Assembly (NCBI GenBank): GCA_025617745.1
Contig: CM046857.1
Span: 26,754,094-26,818,093, forward strand
DNA: 64,000 nt
From: Heliocidaris erythrogramma
Lineage: Eukaryota > Echinodermata > Echinoidea > Camarodonta > Echinometridae
Direction: 5' to 3'
Part shown: one piece after another, positions 23,501 through 32,321 of the stretch
How positions within the stretch are numbered: position 1 is the stretch's first letter
Layout of the letters: each line of letters begins with the position of its first letter
Program-made: the position numbers and the translations under genes
Notes under the pieces: model-generated
The model's database searches: none
The model's input: only the letters and a program-made list of their open reading frames with translations
What the model was told of the DNA's origin: nothing

Positions 23501-26500
23501 CGTAAAAAGGGGTATTTTTATCAGGTGGAACGCGTTAAGGGGCCCCAAAACGCTGATTTTCAACAAAAAGGGGTGCTTTTGACTAATCTGGCCGAACGCG
23601 TTTAGGGGGTATATTTTTCACTTTGGCACCAATATGTAAATGGGACATTTTCTGATATTTTCAGGGATTTTCACGGGGATTTACAGCCCGATTTCAGTTC
23701 AGGGAGTGGCGCGCGGCAGTGCATGCAGATGGATGCAAAAAAGAGAGGAGAATCGGGAGCGGAGAGTTCTACCGACGCAGCCATAGTGCACTGAAATGGT
23801 TCCCCCTCTGAAATGTGTTGTTGCTTATAAGTTATAGCGCGCGCTAGCTTGCACTAAGTCAAACCTGTTTAGGGGGTTGGATGATGAAAAACCGCGCAAA
23901 TATCCTCGTTTAGGGGTCATTTTTCATCCAAGTATAAAACCTGTTTAGGGGGTATTTTGAAAACCCATGGACACGCATGTGTACACCCATATATCTGAGT
24001 GCCCCCCCCCCCCCCGGGCATTTACCTTCCCGTTTATTTTGTTTATTTTTCTTTTCCCTTCCCTCTCTTTCTCTCTTCCGCCACACAACTAGGCAAAGGT
24101 TAGACCAAACAAATGCATTTCATTCCTTCTTTGTTTTTTTCTGCCCTTAGATCTACAAGTTGGTGAAGATAGAAATCATTTCGATCATGCAGCAGGTGAC
24201 TGGTCGTCGAGGTATGAGCTCTAAGGATTACCGCCATGAATACTCAGCTGGTCAGATCTGGGATGTGGTTAATGTACTGCAGAAAGGTGACAAGGATAGA
24301 GACCATTGTGACACCACCATAGTCGTAAGTCAATAAGCCAGTTCGGGGTTAGCGCATGGTATAAATGACCCCAAATATCCACATATATTTTAGACATGGA
24401 GGGTCCCTTTATGTGCACTTCAGAAAAATAACTCTGGGAGTGATAGAGGTGCCTCATGAATAGCTTTTGTTTCCCCCTAAAATGGTGCTGTTGCGTGCAA
24501 TATCGACGGTGAACAATGTGCTTTTGTGAAGGGCGCTTATCTTGACTGTCACCCGAAATGCCCGACATGGCAGACATTACGGGAAACTGATAAAAAAAAA
24601 ACTTTACAAAAATATGAATCATACGGTCACTTGGTTTATAATAAAATAACAAAACGAGTAAAGTTACATCAATAAGCCAGTTCGGGGTTAGCGCATGGTA
24701 CAAATGACCCCAAATATCCACAGATATTTTAGACATGGAGGGTCCCTTTATGTGCACTTCAGAAAAATAACTCTGGGAGTGATAGAGGTGCCTCATGAAT
24801 AGCTTTTGTTTCCCCCTTTAAAAAGAATACTTCCACCTGGATATCATGGAATGCACCATTAGTGCATAATTGAATAATGATTACATGACATTCATGAGCA
24901 CATATAGAATATTAGTGTCAGTGGGTTTTAGAATTTGGTACAGATGACCTTTATCTGCTCATGCTCAGATTGCATCTCCGAAGTGGCTTATAGCAAGCAC
25001 TGCACACGAAAGAGGGGGGGGGGGGGGGGGGGGGGTCCTTACCCCTTTTCTCTTCAGATGACTCGTTGGCAAAGACACCCCAGTCCCTCACTGATCGTCA
25101 TCCCATCACGACTATTCTCTCCCTCTCCCTCTCTCCCCTCTCTCTCTCTCTCCATCTTTCTTTCTTTCTTTCTTCCCTCCGTTTTTCTTTCTCTCTCTTT
25201 TTTTCTCTCTCTTTCTCTCTTTCTCTCTTTCCTTTTCTCTGTCTCTTTAAATACATACTTTATTTCTCATGAACGCTGACATAGACATTAGATAGACACA
25301 TCTTTTGTTTCTCTTTTAAATTAACCGGGAAAATCATGCATGGATAAAAGAGAAGAAAAAGAAATACTGAATTTCCATAGCTGATTTTGGCTATTCTTTT
25401 GCAGGACAAAATTATGAGTAATCTTCAGGAGTTGGCAACCTGTGCGACACAGCGCTACATGACACTACACTATACCGTGCATCCTCTATTATGGATGTTC
25501 TTAGAAGTGCTTGGGTTCTTCTCTTACTTTGGTGTCATGCTTATTGTGGTAAGAAAAATATTCATCTATTGGCATATCCTTTCAATTAATGGACAACTAC
25601 ACTGTAAAAACTGAAGTGCTACTTTTTCGGGGCATGTATAGTGACCGCACCTGAAATGCTGTTTTAGCACTTGTAGTGTGCTAATTTACCAGCAAATAAA
25701 AATGTGACCGTGGCGAGCCTCGAACCAGGTTCCGCTGATTGAGAGGCATGGACCTTACCGATAGACTAACGAACTCGTCTTGCAATCCAGCTTAGTCGTG
25801 GGAGTCAAGTCAACATGAACTATGTGGTGTCGTAAATTCACTATGTAACAATATGATCTGCTCTAAATCGTACGATGTGAGTGAGTCTAGCGGTAAGCAG
25901 GTAGACCCTGGTTCGAATCAAGATTTTTTTTAAATTTTTTTTTAGCAGTTTAAGGAGCCGGTCCAGCTCCCGTGAAAGTGCTGAAATAGCACGCTGTGTG
26001 CATTCCAATAGCACTCTGAGTGCAGTCCCTATGCAAGCCCACAGAAAGTGTTAAATTTAGCCGTCCTGTTGCTGAAAACAGCACTTAAGTTTTTAGAGTG
26101 TAGAGGCAGAATATTCCATCTCGGTTCAGTACACGGCAAATCCGGTCTTGGCGTCCCCGTGTGACCATTGCAATATTTCCTGGGCTCCCAAACAGAAGGG
26201 GCGGCCGACGTCACCCCATGTTGGATACGCCATAGGAATGTTATGCCCATGTTCTGTAGTCCGTTTGAAGTTGTATTATATTGCTGACCCGCCTCTTTGT
26301 TTTCTGTTACAGACGGAATCAAGTCAGATGGATCTCATGATGTGTATCATTACAGTATTCTCAATCAGTTTGCTTTGTTACGTCATCGGTGATCTCGACC
26401 AACCGTTCAGTGGTTACTTCAGGGTGAGTGTAATAAAAATAGAAACTTGTTGGACTATAGTTTGTAGAATAAAGTATGCATCCTTCTGTGATGGTTGCTG

Positions 26501-27000
26501 ATTTGGAATGAAAACTTGGGACGAATTAATGCTTGTCGTATTGAAAATGTGTCTAAATATTTTATTCACTATCAGAATAAAGCTGTTATAACTTGTATCT
26601 CATAATAATCCATCTTGGTGGAACAACAGTTACTGAATCTTTCTCATAATCATAATGTATTTCAAAGATGTCTGAATTTTTAGACATTGTTTTATTCTTC
26701 AAGTATGTTCAAAAAGACGTACTTTTTGTTCTTTCTCTCTATCGCCCTCCCGCCCTCCCTCCTTCTCTCCTTCTCTTACTCTCACTATCTCTCTCTCTCT
26801 CTCTCTGTCCGTTCATCAACTAGGTTAATCTGAGTACATTGTGGCATCTGGTAGGTAAGGTCGAGTATTTCTACACTGAGGAGCAGGGTAAAGAGTCAGA
26901 CTGCATCCAAACACCAAGTACCAGATCCCTTTCATACGCCACGCCCACCAAGCAGCTCTCGCCCTCCACACCCAGCGTTCGATCCAGACAGACCTTATAG
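20068..27000 (+). CDS. bestrophin-like-domain (DUF4239) multipass membrane protein, 9 exons, 423 aa
   Basis: Exons: 20068-20224, 20879-21019, 21862-22050, 22397-22430, 22967-23111, 24151-24324, 25405-25548, 26313-26423 and 26824-27000 (TAG). All junctions are GT-AG, phases agree, and the total of 1272 nt is an exact multiple of three. The protein starts with an acidic PEPEPE/KPESEP segment (residues 4-22). Hydrophobic spans lie near 40-62, 118-140, 160-180, 305-328 and 335-355. The C-terminal pair (HPLLWMFLEVLGFFSYFG, then CYVIGDLDQPFSGYFRV) matches the hallmark of the bestrophin-like domain family PF14023/DUF4239, usually LDxPFSGxxRV. That family is widespread in bacteria and plants and its function is not established; a channel or transporter role is only a suggestion from its name. 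A Ser/Thr/Pro-rich tail (about 380-423) could be regulatory. The start is the first of two adjacent ATGs (20068, 20071). Confidence 0.85.
20455..20577. repeat. (GTA/TAG)n microsatellite with a palindromic lead-in
   Basis: A pure AGT triplet run covers about 20517-20577. Just before it CAGGGTAGTACTACTACCCTG and its neighbours form a near-perfect hairpin. It lies in the first coding intron of the DUF4239 gene. Confidence 0.9.
20578..20878. other. DUF4239 gene intron 1, 3' part
   Basis: GA-rich sequence (about 20578-20700) followed by an AT-rich stretch and the acceptor at 20877-20878. No other feature was seen. Confidence 0.5.
23441..24019. mobile_element. MITE with G-run-bearing terminal inverted repeats
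   Basis: Both ends read CCCGGGG..., then a run of about 14 G and GGCACTCAGATATATG, in inverted orientation; homology continues about 50 bp inward (GTGTAGACATGCGCGTCC). The interior repeats the words AACGCGT and TTTAGGGGGTAT. It lies in the intron after exon 5 of the DUF4239 gene and shows that at least some G/C runs here are structural parts of transposon ends. Confidence 0.85.
24331..24991. mobile_element. MITE, 'CAATAAGCCACTT' family, long copy abutting a splice donor
   Basis: The ends are CAATAAGCCAGTTCGGGG and the complement of CTATAAGCCACTTCGGAG. Inside are two direct copies of a ~149-bp block (24331-24479 and 24670-24818) separated by a segment that also occurs inverted at 13415-13575. 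The right end is followed by a G-run at 25013-25036. The left end begins directly after the GTAAGT donor of exon 6 of the DUF4239 gene. Confidence 0.7.
25080..25245. repeat. (CT)n/(CTTT)n low-complexity tract
   Basis: A long pyrimidine-rich stretch in the intron before exon 7 of the DUF4239 gene. Its Ser/Leu/Phe open frames are artefacts of composition. Confidence 0.85.
25600..26100. mobile_element. foldback element with inverted tRNA-like boxes, TA target site
   Basis: TA-flanked ends: CACTGTAAAAACTGAAGTGC and the complement of CACTCTAAAAACTTAAGTGC. Each arm has a Pol III B-box-like word, CTGGTTCGAATC near 25908 on the + strand and CTGGTTCGAGGC on the - strand near 25720, and the surrounding 60-70 bp of the two arms align as inverted repeats. 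The tRNA-like segments therefore belong to the foldback rather than to a separate tRNA gene. It lies in the intron between exons 7 and 8 of the DUF4239 gene. Confidence 0.7.
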
Positions 27001-27234
27001 CGAAAACTATAGACTGTATTTTGAATTTTCGATTTTCTATCCATTATGTAAATAATTCATTGACCCCATCTATTCAACATGTTCAATTATCATGTAGCTG
27101 CAAGATCGATCATAAGTTGTTTTAACTTTTCACAGAAAAGGAAATGTTGTTGGCCTTAGCCGTATTATACCACAATGATATTACTATGCACATGTATGAA
27201 AATAGACATTATCATGACCCTCTTGTCAACTCCT
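27001..27234 (+). other. 3' UTR region of the DUF4239 gene
   Basis: AT-rich sequence after the stop. No canonical AATAAA lies within the first few hundred bases, so the polyadenylation site is uncertain. Confidence 0.4.
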
Positions 27235-27422
27235 ATGGGGTGTTGCAGGGGTGTTGCAGGAAAGTTGCGATTGATCGCAAGTTGCGACTGATCGGTACTG
27301 ACCAATCAAAATCATTGTTGCAAGCGCATCTTCTTGAATGGGCAGACCCTGAACCATTCGGAATGGCTGTTCCAATTTGCTTTACAATTTGCAATCGATT
27401 GCAACTTTCTTGCAATACCCCA
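27235..27422. mobile_element. MITE with ATGGGGTRTTGCA ends
   Basis: The left end ATGGGGTGTTGCAGGGG and the following GAAAGTTGCGATTGATCGC match the reverse complement of the right end (GAAAGTTGCAATCGATTGCA up to ATGGGGTATTGCA). The TIR is about 33 bp, with an 11-bp duplication (GGGTGTTGCAG) in the left copy. Confidence 0.75.
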
Positions 27423-27429
27423 TTAGTTT

Positions 27430-28060
27430 GCCTCTGCAAGTGATTCGATTACATTAATTGACAATGGCCAAAGACATTATTAGCAAACGTTTTACAAGGT
27501 CATGTGGAGGTCTCACTTGTGACTTTTTTTGTCTATATGAATTGTAAACACAAAAATCGAAAGAAAACCTATAAGCCCTTTGTCCTTTGTATATTATTTT
27601 AAGAAAAAAATAATTGGTGTGAAATGCAAGTTTTCTGTTCCAATTAATTTGAATTTTTTAAAGAAATATTTACGTAAGCTACACTAATCGTCCGTTATTA
27701 GGCATCAGTCATGTCAGTGAATCAAGAAAGTCATTTAAAATGTATAACACCATTATTCAGTGAATAATTTGTAATTTGAGTAATTTTAAATTTTGCCCTT
27801 TTTGCCGTTCTAACATTAATTCGTGGAAATCATAACAAAACGGCATTTTTAAAGGGTCGTTTTTGTATATACAAGGGTCTAAAACTTCACAGAAAAATTT
27901 TGATATGCCTAGAAACGATTTTTGAAGGTACAGATGATAATATTGTAATTTGCCAAGTGACTCCTTGTTACTTTTGAATATAGAGGAAAGGCATAACATT
28001 ATCTGCAACAGCAAACCAATTTGATTGGCCTATCCAGGACTCTCCTTGTGGGGACTGCAT
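27430..28060. other. intergenic, no gene seen
   Basis: AT-rich sequence with only short, unrecognised open frames. Confidence 0.5.
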
Positions 28061-28063
28061 GCA

Positions 28064-28441
28064 ATGTAAAAAAAAATCCTCAAAAAGTTCGTCAACGGAT
28101 TGCCTTGATTATTTTAAGTATTTGTAACAGGGAATTTTTAAGTAGAATTTACTTATTTGAATAAACATTTACTCAGTTAAATTGAGTTACATTAACGTAA
28201 ATAATTTAAGTATTGTAATTAGGTAAAAGGCGGTATCCTCGAGCCCCGGCCAGTCCCCCTCTTCCGGGACCCTGCATGCCCTGTAAAAAATTCCTCAAAA
28301 AAAAAGTTCGTCAACGGATTGCCTTGATTATTTTAAGTATTTGTAACATGGAATTTTAAGTAGAATATACTTATTTTGCTTAATAAACTTTTACTCAGTT
28401 AAATTGATTTACATTAACGTAAATAATTTAAGTATTGTAAT
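28064..28441. repeat. tandem duplication, about 219-bp period, two copies
   Basis: AAGTTCGTCAACGGATTGCC and about 150 following bases occur at about 28085 and again 219 bp downstream with few differences, separated by a GC-rich stretch near 28235-28275. No coding potential is visible. Confidence 0.85.
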
Positions 28442-28489
28442 CATGATAGATAACAATTAAAAAAAAATATGACATCATTATTCTTGTAC

Positions 28490-30500
28490 CCATCTAACAT
28501 TCACTGACACTCTTTCATTCAATTTAACATTTCGAACAATGAAATCTGCACATGTGCTTTTCGAATTCATAAAAGGTCTTCAAATTGACACGTGCTCTAT
28601 ATTCAGTCAAATTCGCCAACACCGGTCGAAGGGGTTATTTCAGTCATTCAATTTCGTGGATGGGCATCCAAATTCCCAACATTTTCAGTCAAATTACCTC
28701 ATAGTTTAATTTCCATTTCAAAAGGTGAGAACATATGTATTTAATTTTATTTTTGTTTCGGCCACACACTGTTAAAACAGCAAATAACTCAAATTTGGTG
28801 TTCTGTAACGCCCCTCTTCTTTCATACATCCATAAGGCATATGTATATCGGTACGACAGAGCCCCTTCATCTTCTTCGGTACAGTCAGGGCAGCACAAGT
28901 TAGATACAGGCGCATATCTCAACAAGATAGAGAAAGACTTATAGAAGCATTGAGGGACATAACCTTGACTACCTAGAGCTGGCCGACACGCTCGGAATAA
29001 AGCGCTCAACGGCCAGATCAATAATATTGTGGCCACATATCTCCGGACCGGGAGACGCAACAAGCTGCCAAGGGGAGGCGAGCGAAACGTGAAGAGCCAC
29101 TGTAAGCAGTAACCCCTTAGTCACCCTTGAGCAACTGAAGATAGATCTACGGGCAGCTCTTCCCCAGAAGCCCTCGGTATCCGTCTCTACTATTGCTAGA
29201 GCACTTGACGGAATGCCCATCACGACGAAACTGGCCGAGGATGTCCCAGATGCTAGAAATTCACCGAGAATCCTATACACGCGCATGGAGTACGCACAGT
29301 GGTTTATGGCCGAGGGTGTCGTTGCACACTGTGTCTACATTGATGAGACCGGCTACAACTTCTGGACCAGACGCTCTTTTGGAAAAGCCCCACGCGTGGT
29401 CCCTGCACGTCGGGTCGTACATGGCCAACGCGGTCGGCAGTGCAGTGTCACTTTTGCAGTTTCAAGTGAGAATGGGCTCGTCCACCACACTGTTGCAGTG
29501 GAAACTGTGACGAGGGAAACTTTCGAGGCTTTCCTGGCTACCACCGCTCATGAATGCGAGAATGTCTTCCCCCCTTGATGAGGACGTGTACCTGATTTTA
29601 GACAACGCACGTCCTCATGTAAGAGCTAAGCTACCTGGTGATGCAAGCCCAAGGATTCATTTGAAGTTTCTTCCTCCGTATTCTCCATTTCTCAACTGCG
29701 TGGAGATGGCCCATTCTGCGTTTAAGGCAGCCATCAAACGAGATCTGGCCCGCCCGGAGTTGTAGCAGAGGGTAGGCGACAGAGAAGCAGCACAAGAAGC
29801 TAGGGTCAACATGCAGGAGTGGAGAATCAACCTTGTTCAGCAGGCAGCTCGACGAAATACGGACGCAATAACACAAGAGAGAAAGCCATCCGGTGGTTTA
29901 ACCACACCCAGACATACCTCCCAGGATGCCTGGGCCGCCAACAAATTGATGGCTAGAACTGATCTAAGAACTGTATTCGTACCCACCCAATGCAAATAAT
30001 GAAAGACATATGAAAGAAATAATCACGATGTAAATTGAAACCTCCACACACAATACACCATTGAAAGAAAAGTTTCCAAGATGATACAGGAATAAAGAAT
30101 AATCCGAAAATATGAAATATTCTGATGCTCATACAAAACAATGATGAAAGAATTGAAAAAAGTAGAAGAATAAACGCTTAAAGACGTCTGCTAAATTGAC
30201 TTAAGTACGTGTTAAATTGGATGCCTAGAAATGAATTCGAATGAACGAGCGCACTATATTTGTGATCACGTGACTACATAATTCTAAATTGAATGAACGA
30301 TTTGCGAATTCATGCTTGTTTAATGAATTTCAGTTGAAAAAGTATTAATTAGAATGAGGTTAAATGTAATCTGAATGCTCCAAAAATTAATTTGAACGAA
30401 TAAATAATGAAATTAAAATACCGAGCGTGTCCTCTTGGCTAAACTTGGCTAAATTGAATGAATGCTCTATCAAATGGACTGACAACAATACGAAATTGGC
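28490..30500. mobile_element. decayed IS630/Tc1-type DNA transposon with repeat-array arms (approximate limits)
   Basis: A transposase remnant (28920-29880) is flanked by two arrays of degenerate short words in opposite orientation: TCAATTT/TCAAATT on the left (about 28515-28690) and AAATTGAATGA on the right (about 30180-30480). This fits subterminal inverted repeat arrays. Exact termini and target duplications were not identified, so the outer limits are estimates. Confidence 0.5.
28920..29880 (+). pseudogene. IS630/Tc1-like transposase (DDE_3 type), disrupted
   Basis: In order: a first helix-turn-helix (DYLELADTLGIKRSTARSII, about 28968-29028), a linker with YLRTGRRNKLPRGGERNVK, a second HTH-like part (LVTLEQLKIDLRAALPQK, then VSTIARALDG), and the catalytic core. 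The core shows the first Asp in VYIDETGYNFW, the second in LILDNARPH and the Glu in LNCVEMAHS, with 33 residues between the last two. Frame changes occur near 28965 and near 29572, and an in-frame TAG at 29763-29765 precedes a C-terminal continuation (VGDREAAQEARVNMQEWRI). It belongs to the IS630-Tc1-mariner superfamily, in a group with the DETGYN motif. It is not functional as read. Confidence 0.85.
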
Positions 30501-30599
30501 CGGGAAAACCTATAATATCGAAATTTTGGTTAACTGCAGTTCTCCTGGTTGGAATAAAGGCCAAATCGACTTCAAATCTTAGTCGATCGCAAGAATGGT

Positions 30600-30816
30600 A
30601 TGACGTCACTACAATTTGGAATTGAATTCGCTTTTATTCCTACACGGGGGCTCACAGTAGCCCGGAATTGCGATTTTAGTATTCATACTACTATTCGGAA
30701 CTGTGATCACGAAGATTTTACACGTTTGACTCAAGGTTCATATCAAATGTATAATAACAACTTTTCCCAAAATCGCATCGTAGTCGGATCGTGCAGTGTG
30801 CGCCGGGCTATGTTGA
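30600..30816. other. unassigned interval between transposons
   Basis: No conserved protein or clear repeat is visible. Confidence 0.4.
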
Positions 30817-31242
30817 CAGTGGCGTATCTAGGTATTCTACCCCCCGGGGAAAACTATCAAATCTGCGCCCTTTTTTCTTCTTTAGGATGTTTAGTAGAAT
30901 CAGTTGTAAAAAAGCAAGACGTATACGTATGTATGTTTTGCTGTTAGTCAATGCTTGTTTGAATATGCTGACAGTGGCGTATCTAGTTATTCTGCCGCTC
31001 GGGGAAAGCTATCAAATCTGCGCACCCCCCCCCCCCCCCCCCCCCATGCCCAAACTCAGATTAATGAGCAAAGCGACCGATCTTTAGAAAAATTTTGCAA
31101 TTTCAAACCCTGCAATTTCTTACGCATTTTGTCTTGTATTTCTCCTCCTTTTCTTTTTCTCTTTTGCGTTTTTTGCGCCCCTCTTGAAGTGCCGCCCGGG
31201 GCACAGGACCCCTCTGCCCCCTCCCCCGTAGATACGCCACTG
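30817..31242. mobile_element. hAT-like MITE(s) with CAGTGGCGTATCTA ends, left part duplicated
   Basis: A complete copy runs from CAGTGGCGTATCTAGTTATT at 30972 to the complementary TAGATACGCCACTG ending at 31242 and includes a C-run at about 31024-31046. A second left end (CAGTGGCGTATCTAGGTATT) at 30817 precedes it and shares about 70 bp, so one copy is partial or the left part was duplicated. The CAGTGGCG terminus is typical of hAT non-autonomous elements. Confidence 0.75.
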
Positions 31243-31299
31243 TATATGCTAACCCTGCATGATATAGTAACATAAACAATAAAACAAGTTAGATCAAAA

Positions 31300-31960
31300 G
31301 AAGTTTAAAATTATACAGAACAGAATGGTGAGATTCATCAAGTATTCTGGTCCAAGAACTCATGTTTGTCTATACATCGAACTTTCTAAAGCTGGTTTTC
31401 AACCAAAGATCAAAATAACTCGTATTGCATCACGTGCATAAAATACGAGGTCAAATCATTATATTAGATCCAACTTCAATCTTGTTACTGACTTACATAA
31501 TTACAATAAAAATATAACTTACCAGAAAGAGTAGGTAGAATTGGAAATTCGTTTTATTACATTAAAAATACTGGAATTCCCCTCCTAGTGCATAATTATA
31601 AAGAAAATAAGAAAATTTGCTCATTTTAAGAGGAAATTAAGGGAATACCTATCACGTGAGAGTCAGAGGAAAGAAGCGAATGATATGGTATATGATTGAA
31701 ATAGCCTGAATACAGAACACTTTTCTTTTCTCTACTAGGTTCGAACTGTCTAATTTTGTATATACTTTTGTTTTTGTACGTTTTAGAAATTCAACATATT
31801 CTTTATTTTTGCTCCTCCTCCTCTTCTTCTTCTTCTTCTTCTTCTCCTTCTTCTTCTTATTGTTATTATTACTACTACTAATGTTGTTGTTATTCTTTTT
31901 ATGCTGTACGTATGCTGGAGGCTTGGCGAATAAAATCAATCAAATCAATTAATCAATAAC
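31300..31960 (+). mobile_element. 3' fragment of a CR1/RTE-like LINE
   Basis: Decayed + frames read QNRMVRFIKYSGPRTH, LVTDLHNYNKNITYQKE and AHFKRKLREYLSRES. These match the usual C-terminal end of CR1/RTE/Jockey-type reverse transcriptases, where RN..RFI, HNYNTR and F.KKLK.YLL occur in that order. A low-complexity stretch and a tail of ATCAATCAAATCAATTAATC type near 31930-31960 follow, as in these LINEs. It is 5' truncated and no longer open. Confidence 0.6.
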
Positions 31961-32062
31961 TTAATAATGATAGTAATAATAATAATGTTAAAATTAATAA
32001 TGATAAAAATAATAATGATAATAACAATAATAATGATAAGAAGAAGAAGAAGAAGAAGAAGA
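31961..32062. repeat. (AAT)n and (AAG)n microsatellite at the 3' border of the Tx1 LINE
   Basis: An impure AAT/GATAAT tract passes into a pure AAG run at about 32038-32062, exactly where LINE sequence begins. A matching AAG run followed by AATAAT stands at the other border (37827-37860). Confidence 0.9.
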
Positions 32063-32321
32063 CTTTTCAGAGTAAAACTTTATTTACAAATATAATAAAA
32101 CTTACAAACAAAACACATAAATCAATGATGCACTTTACAATTACAGTGATCGTATGTTTTACCAGTATAGTACATAATAGGTAATACAAGTAAAGAAATA
32201 ATCTCCAAGAGAAACAAAGGAAAAAACCATGAACAACTCAGTGATGTCAAAAGACATCAAGGGGGGGGGGGGGGGGGGGGGGGGGGGGGATAAGGCTCAT
32301 GTATAGAGCCTCTTCAACATA

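Noticed and set aside
24331-24818. 149-bp direct repeats considered as terminal repeats of an LTR element
   Set aside because: They are short, lack TG...CA ends, primer-binding site and polypurine tract, and lie within a larger TIR element of a family also present at 2739-2965.
25700-25925. possible tRNA genes in both orientations
   Set aside because: The B-box words lie in the arms of a foldback element and no complete cloverleaf can be drawn.
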